DNA from: Saprospiraceae bacterium
Lineage (GTDB): Bacteria > Bacteroidota > Bacteroidia > Chitinophagales > Saprospiraceae
DNA: 64,000 nt
Reading direction: 5' to 3'
NCBI GenBank assembly: GCA_016714985.1
Contig: JADKBS010000006.1
Span: 186,001-250,000, forward strand
Part shown: positions 37,547 to 47,769 of the stretch, piece after piece
Position numbering within the stretch: position 1 is the stretch's first letter
Layout: each line of letters starts with the position of its first letter
Made by a program: the position numbers and the translations under genes
The notes under the pieces: generated by a model
The model's database searches: none
What the model was told of the DNA's origin: nothing
The model's input: only the letters and a program-made list of their open reading frames with translations

Positions 37547-38476
37547 ATGAAAAAAATTCTTTGGATTTTCTCCAGTGCAATTTTGCTCTCAACGGCCATC
37601 CTTTCCACCGGTTGTGGCGATGAAGGTACAGATGACCCTAAACTTACTCCAGTAGTCGTGATTACTGATGGCCCAGATCCAGCAACAGTGGTTGAAGACG
37701 CAGGCACAATTGTTACGGTTACCGTTGAGGCAACAAAAGGTACTGATGCCTTGAAATCAGTAACTGTGTATGAGGGTAACACAAAGGTTTCTATTGATGA
37801 CCTTACCATTGACGGTGTTGATGCTGTCGCAAACCCAATCCTTATCACCAGCCCAACTGATGTAATGACTTGGGATATTGGGGTTCATGTTCACGCTGCT
37901 GCTGGTACAGCTACTTATCGGGTAGTTGTAGGAGATGATGGCGGACTTGAAGATGAAGCAAGTTTTGACGTAACGGTTGAAGCTGCCATTGAGAATACGC
38001 TTACAGGTGTACTTCTTAATGCAGCTGGCCCTGCAGGCACAGGTGGTTTGGACCTTGACACTGGTATTGGTACTGGTAGTTCAGCTGTTGAGTCAGAACT
38101 TCGTGACATGGGTATTGACTCCATCGCTGGCTCTGGTGACAACTGGCGTCGTCGTATCGGTGGCATCAATGGTGCGAACATCCGCTATGCTGGCAATGGC
38201 ACGGTTGAGTTCGGTGATGTTGCCTCCAAAGAAGCTATCGTAGCACTGTATGATGGTGCCGATGAACTTCAAGCTGCAAGCAATTATACTGCGGCGGGTG
38301 ATGGTATAGACAAATGGGGCAACTACAAAGTTTCTGACACGGTTCAAATTGGTGACGTTTTCGTTGTTTACAAAAGCTCAACGGAAGTCTATTACCTTGT
38401 AGAGGTTACGGATATCGAGGAAAATACCGTTCTTGGTACCAACACGGACAATTACACGCTTTCAATCAAGTATTGA
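37547..38476 (+). CDS. Lipoprotein of unknown function with an Ig-like segment
   Basis: 309 residues; lipobox ILSTGC followed by an acidic spacer (GDEGTDDPK), typical of surface-exposed Bacteroidetes lipoproteins. Residues ~35-140 look like a cadherin/Ig-type beta sandwich (VTVTVEATKG, ATYRVVVGDDGG). The rest is Gly- and Thr-rich and ends in a beta-strand pattern (TDNYTLSIKY). It is preceded by a long leader and followed by a strong terminator, so it is a single transcription unit. No enzymatic motif seen. Confidence 0.78.
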   Translation: MKKILWIFSSAILLSTAILSTGCGDEGTDDPKLTPVVVITDGPDPATVVEDAGTIVTVTVEATKGTDALKSVTVYEGNTKVSIDDLTIDGVDAVANPILITSPTDVMTWDIGVHVHAAAGTATYRVVVGDDGGLEDEASFDVTVEAAIENTLTGVLLNAAGPAGTGGLDLDTGIGTGSSAVESELRDMGIDSIAGSGDNWRRRIGGINGANIRYAGNGTVEFGDVASKEAIVALYDGADELQAASNYTAAGDGIDKWGNYKVSDTVQIGDVFVVYKSSTEVYYLVEVTDIEENTVLGTNTDNYTLSIKY

Positions 38477-38500
38477 TAAGCGCTTAGAAAATAAGTATTC

Positions 38501-38538
38501 AAGATGCCCGGTGGTAATTCACCGGGCATCTTGCTTTT
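38501..38538 (+). terminator. Terminator of the lipoprotein gene
   Basis: A 13-bp stem AAGATGCCCGGTG / CACCGGGCATCTT, followed by GCTTTTT. Confidence 0.88.
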
Positions 38539-38705
38539 TAACACCCCGTTAACATTCGTTGGAAACCCATTGTGCAAAGCTGGGCACGGCTTTGGCTAAA
38601 ATTTGCGCAACAATTGCGGAGGTTTTCTAATTGAAAAAATCCCTAATTTTGCGCCGCTGATACAAAGCGCAACAAAAAATTTATCATCACAAAAAAATTA
38701 AGAAG

Positions 38706-39278
38706 ATGTTGAAGCAATTCAAACTTGGTTTTCTCACAGTTCTCACAGTAGCTGCACTTTCAAGCTGCAAGAGCGATGGCGCTGAGACTGCTGCCACCGA
38801 CACCGCTGCAGTCCCTGCGGCTGACGCTGCCGGTATTACTGCCACTCCAACTTCTGACCCCAATGCAGCTGTAGCCCAGCCTGGTGCAGAAACTCCTCCA
38901 GCTCCAACTGGACCGACAACGACGATGTCTTTTCCAGAAACTGAATTCAACTTTGGCAAGGTAAAGGCTGGAGAGAAAGTTCAGCACGAATATGTCTTTA
39001 AGAACACGGGCAAAGAACCGCTTGTTATCAGCAATGCAAAAGGTAGCTGTGGTTGCACAGTTCCTGAGTGGCCAAAAGAGCCAATTGCTCCCGGTGGCTC
39101 TGGCAAAATCAAAGTAGAGTTTGATAGCAAGGGCAAGAGCGGCCCACAAACCAAGCAGGTCACCATCACTGCCAATACTGACCCTGTTCAGTCAATTATC
39201 TACATCAAAGGCGATGTAATCGGTGATCCAGCTGCTGCAGCACCTGCCGCAGGTGGCACAGCACCGCAGAAGCAGTAA
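38706..39278 (+). CDS. DUF1573 family lipoprotein
   Basis: 190 residues. Lipobox ALSSC, an Ala/Pro/Thr-rich linker to residue ~70, then the DUF1573 ASPM/SPD-2/Hydin-like beta domain with FNFGKVKAGEKVQHEYVF, NAKGSCGCTVP and IAPGGSGKIKVEFDSKGK, ending in a low-complexity Ala/Gly tail. The family is very common in Bacteroidetes cell envelopes; its role is unknown. A TAATTTTG -7-like element (38644-38651) and a terminator frame the gene. Confidence 0.9.
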   Translation: MLKQFKLGFLTVLTVAALSSCKSDGAETAATDTAAVPAADAAGITATPTSDPNAAVAQPGAETPPAPTGPTTTMSFPETEFNFGKVKAGEKVQHEYVFKNTGKEPLVISNAKGSCGCTVPEWPKEPIAPGGSGKIKVEFDSKGKSGPQTKQVTITANTDPVQSIIYIKGDVIGDPAAAAPAAGGTAPQKQ

Positions 39279-39301
39279 ATTGTTTCGATTACATAAATGA
39301 C

Positions 39302-39337
39302 AAAAGCCTGTACAACTTAGCGTTGTGCAGGCTTTTT
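39302..39337 (+). terminator. Terminator of the DUF1573 gene
   Basis: AAAAGCCTGTACAAC / GTTGTGCAGGCTTTT with a five-base loop and a T-run. Confidence 0.88.
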
Positions 39338-39436
39338 TCGTTGTCGTGCTCGGAAAACTTTTTGTTGGTGTAGGTAAAATGATGCGAATTCTCTAAAAAC
39401 TCGGTTATTTGCCCCAGAAATGCCTAAATCCAAATT

Positions 39437-40372
39437 ATGCTTAAAGAAACTGCGCAAACCACGTCCCATATATTGATGGTACGCCCTGCCAATTTTGGCT
39501 TTAATGAAGAGACTGCTTCCAGCAACGCCTTCCAATCCAATGACAATTTGCTTTCCAGTTCTGAAATCAGCAAACTCGCCATCGCTGAGTTTGATTCAAT
39601 GGTTGCAAAACTTAGGAACGTTGGCGTGGACGTCATCACGGTTGAGGACACAAACCGGCCCTTGAAGCCCGATGCAATTTTTCCCAATAATTGGGTAACT
39701 TTTCATCAAAACGCCACCATCGTTACTTATCCAATGTATGCACCTGTGCGTCGGTTGGAGCGGCGTGACGATATAATCAAGGGGATCCAAGAGCGGTTTC
39801 GGGTCGAGCAAAAAATCCAGTTGCAGGAGTACGAGGAAATTGACCAGTACCTTGAGGGTACAGGAAGCATGATCATTGATAGACCCAACAAACTTGTTTA
39901 TGCCTGCCTAAGCGCAAGAACACACCCAGATTTGCTAGTGCGATTTTGCAAATTGATGGGATACACCGCTGTTCCATTTCATGCAGTTGACGGCAATTCA
40001 ATGGAGATTTACCATACCAATGTGATGATGGCCTTGGGGGAATCCTTTGTTGTGATTTGCATGGAAACCGTACAAAGTGAGATTGAAGAAGAAATGCTCC
40101 GTAACAAGTTTGCCGCAACGGGTAAGGAGATCATTGAAATAACCCTGGAGCAGATGTTGAACTTTGCGGGCAATATGCTGCAAGTTAGCAATGAAAAGGG
40201 AGAGACTTTTTTACTGATGTCTGGAAGGGCCTTCGAATCCTTGACAGATATGCAAATTGCCCAAATCAGTAAACATACCAATATCCTTTCATCGCCGATC
40301 CCAACCATCGAAACTTATGGCGGTGGTAGTGTTCGGTGCATGATGGCCGAGGTGTTCCTCCCTTTGAAATAA
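39437..40372 (+). CDS. ctlX: CtlX-type amidinotransferase/guanidine hydrolase (citrulline utilisation family)
   Basis: 311 residues of the arginine deiminase/amidinotransferase superfamily. Motifs: HILMVRPANFGFN at the start, PDAIFPNNWVTFH (substrate-binding Asp), EGTGSMIIDR (Glu), the catalytic His in IYHTNVMMALG and the catalytic Cys in GGGSVRCMMAEVFLP near the end. This set and order match the CtlX group. The presumed reaction is hydrolysis of a guanidino or ureido compound in arginine/citrulline metabolism; no neighbour supports a specific pathway. Confidence 0.86.
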   Translation: MLKETAQTTSHILMVRPANFGFNEETASSNAFQSNDNLLSSSEISKLAIAEFDSMVAKLRNVGVDVITVEDTNRPLKPDAIFPNNWVTFHQNATIVTYPMYAPVRRLERRDDIIKGIQERFRVEQKIQLQEYEEIDQYLEGTGSMIIDRPNKLVYACLSARTHPDLLVRFCKLMGYTAVPFHAVDGNSMEIYHTNVMMALGESFVVICMETVQSEIEEEMLRNKFAATGKEIIEITLEQMLNFAGNMLQVSNEKGETFLLMSGRAFESLTDMQIAQISKHTNILSSPIPTIETYGGGSVRCMMAEVFLPLK

Positions 40373-40513
40373 TCAATTGTTTGACCCCCAATTTTCCAAC
40401 TTGGTATTGATGCAAGCAGCATTCATCTATAAAAACGCCACCTTCGTGAACGTCAGTCTAACTTCGATGTTCTATCATTGGCTTGATATTTAACTTACAA
40501 TCAAAGAACATAA

Positions 40514-42296
40514 ATGAGTCAATTCATTAAGAACGTTTTTGCCTCTTGCCTTGGGGTTTCCTTGGCTTTGCTTTTATTTTTCTTCTTAGGTATATTTGTT
40601 TTCGGCGCACTGTTGGGAAGTGCTGGCAAGAAATCAGTTTCTGTCAGCGATAACTCCATTTTGCATCTAAAGTTTGACCATCAAGTTCCAGAGCAAACAA
40701 ACAACGTAGAATCTTCTGGGTTGGAAGCCTTTAAGGATGATGATGTTTTGGGTCTGAAAGACGTACTCAATCTATTGGAACATGCTGCTTCAGACGAAAA
40801 TATAAAAGGGGTCTATATCAATCCTGAAGGCGGACTTGGTATGGGCTTGGCAACTGCTGACACCTATCGGAGGGCACTCGAAAAATTCAAGGAGAGCGGC
40901 AAATATGTCATTGCAAACTCAAAAAATTACACCCAAGGAGCTTATTATCTTGCTTCTGTAGCGGATCAAGTCTATGTCAATCCATTGGGCAGCGTCGAAT
41001 TTCATGGGTTTTCTGCCATGATTCCTTTTTTCAAGGATATGCTCGACAAGATTGGTGTGAAGATGGAGGTCTTCTATGCAGGTGATTTCAAGAGTGGTTC
41101 GGAGCCATTTAGGTTGAACAAGATGACCGAAAACAATCGCTTGCAAATGCGGGAGTTCTTGGAACCGGTTTACCAAAACTATCTGGCGGACATTGGAAAA
41201 TCGAGGAAATTGGAAGTTGCAACCTTGAGGTCAATTTCGGATGGCCTAAAGGTAAGAAATGCAGATGATGCAGTATCGCTTGGGCTTGTGGACAAGGTGG
41301 GCTACGTGGATGAGGTCATCAGTGATTTCAAGCAACATTTTGGGTTAAAGGAAGCGGATAAAATCAATGTCATCACTTTGGAAGATTATGCCTTGGGGTA
41401 ACATTGAAAAGGATTTTAAGTCCAAGGAAAGGATTGCCTTGGTTTATGCTGAAGGTGATATTCTGATGAATGAAGGTCCACGTGGGTCCATCGTTGACCA
41501 AAAATACGTGAAATTGCTTCGAGAGATTCGGGAAGACGAAAAAGTGAAGGCCGTTGTACTGCGGGTAAATTCTGGAGGGGGCAGTGCCATCGCATCCGAA
41601 AATATTTGGCGGGAACTTGAGCTTATCAAGAAAGCAGGTAAAAAGCTGGTTGTTTCTATGGGTGATTATGCTGCTTCAGGGGGCTATTATATTGCCTGCA
41701 ATGCAGATAAAATCATTGCAGAACCAAATACACTGACAGGCTCCATTGGTGTTTTCAGTATGATGCCGAATGCGTCAAAATTGTTTGACGAAAAATTGGG
41801 CATCCACTGGGACACCGTTAAAACAACCAAGTATAGTACTGGTGTAAACCCATTTTATGATGTAACCCCGCTGGAAGCAGAACAACTACAATACGCTACG
41901 CAATCAATTTACGAAATCTTCCTCAAACGGGTAGCTGACGGACGAGATATGGTCAGGGACAGTGTGCATAAGTTCGCACAAGGTCGTGTTTGGATTGCAG
42001 AAAAAGCCTTGAAAATAGGCTTAATAGATGAAGTTGGTGGGATCGAGCTTGCATTGTCAACAGCAGCGGAACTTGCGGGCCTCGAAAAATACAGACTTCT
42101 GGAATACCCTAGGCAACCTGACCCGATGCAAGAATTGATTGCTGAGTTGACAGGGGAGGGTGGTGATAAAGGTATTCGAGGAAAAGCTGTGGAGGAGGAA
42201 CTCAACGAAATCTATCCCAACTACAAGACCTTGAAGAAGTGGATGAAGATGGAAGGTGTGCAGGCGAGGCTTCCTTTCATAATCCCTTTTAAATGA
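40514..42296 (+). CDS. sppA: Signal peptide peptidase SppA, 67K type (one apparent single-base insertion)
   Basis: A membrane-anchored serine protease that degrades cleaved signal peptides. It has one N-terminal membrane segment and two ClpP-like domains. The catalytic Lys is in YAGDFKSGSEPF of the N-domain and the Ser in GDYAASGGYYIAC of the C-domain, the known split arrangement. The frame breaks at GGGG (41395-41398): one G too many turns ALGNIEKDF into a stop. Removing it gives 593 residues, normal length. It is the one insertion among ten events in this window; the others are deletions. Confidence 0.9.
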
Positions 42297-42360
42297 ACCA
42301 AAAAAAGAAAAATTCGAAATGGTTTTTCGGCAGTTCAACGAAGCAAAACCACCGAAGATT

Positions 42361-42411
42361 ATAAATGAAAACGGCGGCGGCATCGAAAATGTCGTCGCCG
42401 TTTTCATTTAT
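42361..42411. terminator. Bidirectional terminator overlapping the end of the TrmH gene
   Basis: ATAAATGAAAACGGCGGCGG / CGTCGCCGTTTTCATTTAT with loop around CGAAA and A/T-rich flanks, between sppA and the convergent methyltransferase gene. The TrmH stop codon lies in its right arm. Confidence 0.8.
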
Positions 42412-43165
42412 AGTTTGGTGCAAAAAAAGCGCAAATTATTCCGGTCGCCACTGCTACATTCAGCGATTCGGCTCCACCACCAATTCCCCTGGGTATGCTG
42501 ATTTTATGCTTGATTTGTTCTTGAATCTCCCAAGAAAGTCCTTTGCTTTCATTCCCCAAAGCGATAATCCCCGGAGCAGAAAGTTGGCCTTCACGAATGG
42601 AAATGCCGTCCAACATCGCACCGAAAGTAGGCAAATCAGGAAACTTTGCTACAAAATCAGAGAAGCTGATTTCTAAGCTGTTTACCCTTAAAAAAGCTCC
42701 CATGCTCGCCTGAACGACTTTAGGATTGTAAAATTCGACGCTGCCGGGTGAACAGAACACCCATTTTATGCCAAACCAATCGGCTATGCGTAAGATGGTT
42801 CCGAAATTGCCCGGGTCCCGAATATCGTCCAAGTAAAGCGAAAGGCCATTTTTGACAGTATTCTCATTGATAGGCTGATCGGATTGGTTCGCTACCAGCA
42901 AGACTTGATTAGGTGTAGTCAACAAGGAAACTTTTTTTAGTTCATGCTCATCTACCTCCAAAACGGTCATCTTGTCATGCATCAATCCTTTGTTCTCTGT
43001 AACCCATTCTTGTGTTGCGATAACCAATTCAACCACTAATCTTTTAGATTCTAGTACTTCATTGGCGAGTTTTACGCCTTCCACAATGAATTTATGGTAC
43101 TTTTGACGGTACTTCCTTTCATGCAAGGATTTAATAAACTTTAACTGATTGATGGATAATTTCAT
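42404..43165 (-). CDS. SpoU/TrmH family RNA 2'-O-methyltransferase
   Basis: 253 residues: an N-terminal substrate-binding extension (KFIKSLHERKYRQKY, FIVEGVKL) and the knotted methyltransferase domain with LDDIRDPGNFGTILRIADWFG, IIALGNESKGLS and the final SIPRGIGGGAESLNVAVATGI. It uses SAM to methylate a ribose in rRNA or tRNA. Divergent from tamL with only 38 bases between; this pairing next to tamL is one I recall from other Bacteroidetes genomes. Confidence 0.9.
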   Translation of the reverse strand: MKLSINQLKFIKSLHERKYRQKYHKFIVEGVKLANEVLESKRLVVELVIATQEWVTENKGLMHDKMTVLEVDEHELKKVSLLTTPNQVLLVANQSDQPINENTVKNGLSLYLDDIRDPGNFGTILRIADWFGIKWVFCSPGSVEFYNPKVVQASMGAFLRVNSLEISFSDFVAKFPDLPTFGAMLDGISIREGQLSAPGIIALGNESKGLSWEIQEQIKHKISIPRGIGGGAESLNVAVATGIICAFFAPNYK

Positions 43166-43203
43166 CTAGATTCCGCTGTTTTAGTGTAATAGTACCAAGC
43201 AGT

Positions 43204-45704
43204 ATGATGCCAATTCGACGCTACCCTTTTACAATTATAGCTGTTGCCACTTTCCTCCTGTTTTGTGGCTGCAATACTACCCAGTTTCTCGACAAATCGA
43301 AAGGTGAGCAGTACCTCCACAAGAATATTATCAAGCTGAACGAAAAAAAGGGAAGGATAAAAAACAAATCGAGCTTGGTTTCTGAACTTTCAAACCTATA
43401 CGTGGAAAGAGAGAACAAGAAGATGTTTAGAATTCCTCGTCAGTATTTCTACTATGTTGCCCAAGATACTTTTGACAAGTCAAGGATTGGCCTTGAATTT
43501 AGTCGCTGGCTACGAAACAGGGGTGAAGACCCCGTTTTTGTTGATACCACCTCGGCCAATGAATCTGCTGCAGCGATGGAGTCCTATCTGATAACCAGAG
43601 GCTATTTTTATGCCGATGTTGATTACAAGGTGGAGTCGAATCGTGACAGCACAAAGGCATGTGTGACCTATTTTGTCAACCCAGATAGTCGTTATTATAT
43701 TGACTCTTTGGAGTACCAATCCAAAGACACAGCAGTGTTAAGGTTGCTACTTGCTTCATCCAATAATTCTTTGTTGAAAAAGGGGAGTCCAGTTGACGTA
43801 AAACTGTATGACCAAGAGGTTGCCAGGATCACAAAATTGCTCCGGGACAATGGATATGCCTATTTCTATCCGCAGAATATTTCCAATTTAGAGGGTTTTG
43901 ACAGTTCAAACGTGAAGCGAACAGTAAGTATCAGGATGAAAGTGCTCACTCCTCAGAACAAACCAAACCATCAAAAATTCACGGTTGGGAACATTTATGT
44001 CTATCCTGATTACGACCCGAACATTCAAGGAATCACCCCAGATACTTTGATAGATGGACTTTTTTTCGGTACAGGTGGCAAGCCTTTCTTAGTAAAGCCT
44101 CGCACATTGGCCAATTCGATATACTTGCGCCCAGGGGAGGTTTATAGCCAAGAGGCCTTTGATAATTCCGTGAGACAATTAGGGGTATTGGGTGTATTCC
44201 GGACGCCCAAGATCGTGACCAATGTGGATACTACCCTAAGCAAAGGCGTAATGGACTTTTCCATCTATTTGATAAGCAACAAAAAATGGGAATTTGAAGG
44301 CGCTGTAAACGGCCACTTAACTGAAAGGTCTGAAGTCCTCTTGGGCAGACGCCTTTTAATCGGCCCAACCGGCAATGTTTCACTTCGGAATCGGAACTTT
44401 TTAAAAGGAGCTGAGCTATTCATTTCAAGTCTCAACCTCGGTGCAGAGCTGAATATCCTGGACAAGAAAGCAAACCTACTGAATTCGCTTGATTTTAACA
44501 TGCAGAATAGCCTTCTTTTCCCAAGGTTCGCTGACTACATGGGTATTTGGAAGCGGTTGCGAAAATGGGGGGTAACTGGCCCAACTTTCAATAAAAATCT
44601 TAGGCAAAAGGCGACCAGTCGCTTTACAGCGGGCTATAACTACTTGCTGCTTTTGGGCAATTACAAGCTGCAATTCGCCAATATCACTTTTGGATACGAT
44701 GTGCCGGTGTCGGTCAACCACAGGGTTTCTTTCAACCATTTCGGTGTGGACGTGCTTGGGCGAAAAGTAATTGAAGATTCCCCTTTTGACAGGATCTTGA
44801 AAGAACAACCAGCACTTAATGCTAGTTTTTCCCCTCAGTTCATCACTGGCATGTTTTTGAAGGACATTGATTTCGTTTACACAAGCGCCCCAAAACCTAC
44901 GGGCACATCTTGGTATTTCCGGGGATTTTTCGATTTGTCAGGCCTTGAGGCTATGGGTATCAATGCCCTGTACAATCGCGTATTTGATAAGGATGTGAAC
45001 TTCAAGGTTGGCGCTGTTGACTTTTCCCATTATGTCAAACTGGAGCTTGATGGCAGGCGCTATTGGCAGTTTACCACTAATCGCAGCCTAGTTACGAGGT
45101 TGAACCTTGGTGCAGCAACGCCTTTTTACAAGTCAAGCAACGTACCCTACATCAAGCAGTTCTTTGTTGGTGGGCCATCCAGTATTAGAGGCTGGTACAC
45201 TCGTGAACTGGGGCCTGGGCTATATAGAAATAGCGAAACATCTGTTGAAAACCGCAATCTCTTTTACCAGGCGGGCGATCTAAAAATGGAATTCAATATC
45301 GAATACCGTTTCTTGATGTCAAGGCCATTTGGTATGTTCAATTTCTATGGGGCAGTCTTTTTGGATGGTGGCAATATTTGGACGATGAAAAAGGATGATT
45401 CAAGGCCAGGATCACAAATTGCTTTGAAAAGGGATTTGATGAATTTGGCGTTATCAACCAAGATCATTTCTTGAAGGAAGTAGCGCTTTCTGTGGGTTAT
45501 GGTTTAAGGTTTGACATTTCTTATACGGTGGTTAGGTTCGACCTTGGTGTGCCCATCCGCAACAACTACCCTGACCCCGACCCCAATCGAAAATACAGCT
45601 ATTTCGTTGACCCAAAAACATGGGAGATTAATAAAATAGGAGATGTCTGGGGTAGGTTCAAGTCAAATACAAGCTTTCAGTTGGCCATTGGCTATCCTTT
45701 CTGA
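43204..45704 (+). CDS. tamL: TamL-type BamA/TamA family outer-membrane lipoprotein (one apparent single-base deletion)
   Basis: An Omp85-type protein with a lipobox (LLFCGC), as in the Bacteroidetes lipoprotein form of TamA. The N-terminal half has POTRA-like repeats; the C-terminal half is the D15 barrel with FVGGPSSIRGWYTRELGPG, FNIEYRFLM and FLDGGNIW. The frame breaks at the TTT of 45435-45437; one extra T continues RDFDEFGVINQDHFLKE to the final barrel strand ending in LAIGYPF. Restored length 833. It probably helps insert or lipidate outer-membrane proteins; its partner TamB is not in the window. Confidence 0.88.
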
Positions 45705-45705
45705 T

Positions 45706-46605
45706 TCAAAGAAAAAATAGGTCAAGGATGATTAATCCACAGCTTGCCAAACTCGCAATGCCGTTAGTGGTGAAAAAGGCGAGGTTCACCTTGCTAAGGT
45801 CGTGGGGCTTCACAAGTGTATGCTGATAAAATAGCAGTCCACAAAAAATGCCAGTTGCAAGTAGGCTCATGATCCCTAAATCAGGGATTTGTTTTGATGC
45901 GATCCATGTAGCAGCGATAAACGTAAAGCCACAAATCAAGTGTAGCAATTCAGATAACCTCAGGGCCTTCGCTTTGCCCAGGTAGGCTGGCATCGAATTC
46001 AGTTTATTGGCTTGGTCAAAAGCCTCATCCTGTAAGGCATAAATGATGTCGAAGCCCGATACCCAAAGGAAAACGGCAATTGCAAACAATATGGGAACCA
46101 AGTCAAACTGCCCGGCCATGGCCAGATAACCGCCAAGCGGGGCCAATGCCAATCCAATTCCAAGTACGAAGTGGCAAAATGGCGTAAAGCGTTTGGTGTA
46201 GCTATAACCCAGTACCACTGCCAAAGCAACCGGACTTAGGAAAAAACAAGCTTTATTGATGAAAAAAGTGGAAACAACGAAGAGTAGCGAATTGGCGATT
46301 GTGAACATCAAGGCAGACTTAGGGCTTACAACCCCGGCAGGTATTTCACGAACTGCTGTCCTTGGATTTTGGGCATCAATGTCCCTGTCAATGTATCGGT
46401 TGAATGCCATCGCAGCACTGCGAGCAAAGACCATGCAAAGCACTACTAGACCGAATAGCCGCCAACTGACTTCCCCTATGCCATTTTTTACCGCCAAGAA
46501 AAAACCCAGCAAGGCGAAGGGCATAGCGAAAATCGTGTGGCTAAATTTTACGAGGGAAAGATAGTTCTTCAAATCCTTTGATTTTTGGTCGCAATAATAC
46601 CACAA
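45706..46605 (-). CDS. UbiA family polyprenyltransferase
   Basis: 299 residues with about eight membrane segments. The two Asp-rich motifs that bind Mg-prenyl diphosphate are NRYIDRDIDAQNPRT and FDIIYALQDEAFD. The family includes 4-hydroxybenzoate polyprenyltransferase (ubiquinone) and relatives; since Bacteroidetes use menaquinone, the true acceptor is uncertain. It is convergent with tamL (stops one base apart) and lies 15 bases downstream of a minus-strand SGNH-type gene, so it may be the end of that transcript. Confidence 0.88.
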   Translation of the reverse strand: MWYYCDQKSKDLKNYLSLVKFSHTIFAMPFALLGFFLAVKNGIGEVSWRLFGLVVLCMVFARSAAMAFNRYIDRDIDAQNPRTAVREIPAGVVSPKSALMFTIANSLLFVVSTFFINKACFFLSPVALAVVLGYSYTKRFTPFCHFVLGIGLALAPLGGYLAMAGQFDLVPILFAIAVFLWVSGFDIIYALQDEAFDQANKLNSMPAYLGKAKALRLSELLHLICGFTFIAATWIASKQIPDLGIMSLLATGIFCGLLFYQHTLVKPHDLSKVNLAFFTTNGIASLASCGLIILDLFFL

Positions 46606-46620
46606 ATCAACAGATTAAGT

Positions 46621-47508
46621 TCAATTGGGTTTGGAGGAAATGACCCCATCGGCTATCAATTGGTCAATGTACAACTTGGCCCCAACCTTGTTCACATGCT
46701 GGAAATCACCAAAAGCTGCTGACTCTTGCACAGCATTGGTATATCGCCGCACGGTGACGCCAGAAGTTCGCTGAACGTCCATTACCAAGGTGTCGAGGTT
46801 GACAATTTTTGGTACAAAATCGGGGTAATATGGATTGACAACCAGCTCCACTTTTGTTCCCTTTTCTTGGGCGTATTTTACCATTTTAGCCAAGTGGCCA
46901 AGCATTTTATTGTCATAATGGAACCGTAGTAGTGCCTGGTTCCCAACATTGGCTTTCATTTCTGGGGAAATCACCCGGTCGAGCAGCCAATCTTTGTCCG
47001 ATTTTTTCCAATAAAAAAAGGTGCGCTGGAATACCTCGCTGTTATGACGGTAGAGGTGGCTGAGCTTGCCGGCGTAAAAATCGTTGGAGAATCTTTCCCG
47101 TAAGAGTTTGGACAGCCGACCAGAAAAGGGGGTGTAGTGGTTGAATTGGTAGGCCAATTTGTTGTCCATGCGCACGCTGTCCAACAACGACAAATCCATC
47201 AACATCACTTTTGGCGCTTTGTGACGATCGAAGTAGTCTTGCACTAGAGTTGAAGCCAGTTCTATGGGCATGCCATTGTAGCTGAGATTGGCGGTTCTTA
47301 GGCCTGTTTTTTCCTCGGCATAGGGCTGGAAAAACGAAAGGCCTCTTGAGTTGCCAACAAACAGGACAGCAGCATCTTCACTCCCATTGTACAAACGGGA
47401 GTAGCGAAATTGGCTCTCCTTCGTAATTTTTGATAAAAACCAGCCGCCACCCCTGTCAACCAAGAGCGCCAAGGCAATGGTGCCGAATATCCAAAATGAT
47501 TTTTTCAT
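46621..47508 (-). CDS. DltD/AlgX-like SGNH-type protein, partner of the MBOAT acyltransferase
   Basis: 295 residues from the ATG at 47508, which starts an N-terminal membrane anchor (SFWIFGTIALALLVD). Near the start, VLFVGNSRGLSFFQPY has the GNS form of the SGNH nucleophile motif; near the end, FGDFQHVNKVGAKLYIDQLI carries the HxN/K block expected around the catalytic His. It follows the MBOAT gene on the same strand; AlgI-like MBOAT proteins typically work with such a DltD/AlgX-type partner that moves acyl groups onto a periplasmic polymer. The target polymer is unknown. Confidence 0.78.
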   Translation of the reverse strand: MKKSFWIFGTIALALLVDRGGGWFLSKITKESQFRYSRLYNGSEDAAVLFVGNSRGLSFFQPYAEEKTGLRTANLSYNGMPIELASTLVQDYFDRHKAPKVMLMDLSLLDSVRMDNKLAYQFNHYTPFSGRLSKLLRERFSNDFYAGKLSHLYRHNSEVFQRTFFYWKKSDKDWLLDRVISPEMKANVGNQALLRFHYDNKMLGHLAKMVKYAQEKGTKVELVVNPYYPDFVPKIVNLDTLVMDVQRTSGVTVRRYTNAVQESAAFGDFQHVNKVGAKLYIDQLIADGVISSKPN

Positions 47509-47517
47509 GGTATTTAA

Positions 47518-47706
47518 ATTCAAGACCTCTACGAACGCTTCGCTGCCAAGGAATACTGGATAGTGGACGAGCGCAGCAAGACCCTCGAAGTCTATGTCAT
47601 GGACAGCGACCGTTACCAGCTTTTCTCCTTTGCAGAAGAAGAAGGCGTCATCAAGTCTTCCGTTTTGAAGGGGTTCAAACTGAATGTCAAACAGATTTTC
47701 GAGTAA
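47518..47706 (+). pseudogene. Uma2 family (DUF820) endonuclease remnant, C-terminal part only
   Basis: A 62-codon frame reads DLYERFAAKEYWIVDERSKT, then LEVYVMDSDRYQLFSF and VLKGFKLNVKQIFE before a stop. This is the C-terminal half of the Uma2/DUF820 PD-(D/E)XK family, with EYWIVD at the usual place. There is no start codon: a stop codon lies immediately upstream in frame, and the N-terminal half is missing. It sits on the plus strand between two minus-strand acyltransferase-cluster genes and so looks like an inserted, truncated gene. Confidence 0.75.
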
Positions 47707-47769
47707 ACCCAACTTTTTGAGTTACACAAAGTCGAGACATCCTTACAAAAGGTGTCGCCGCTTTTTTTA

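Noticed and set aside
47430..47720. 96-residue plus-strand frame over the acyltransferase intergenic region
   Set aside because: It is Arg/Cys-rich and in a different frame from the Uma2 remnant, which explains the same bases better.
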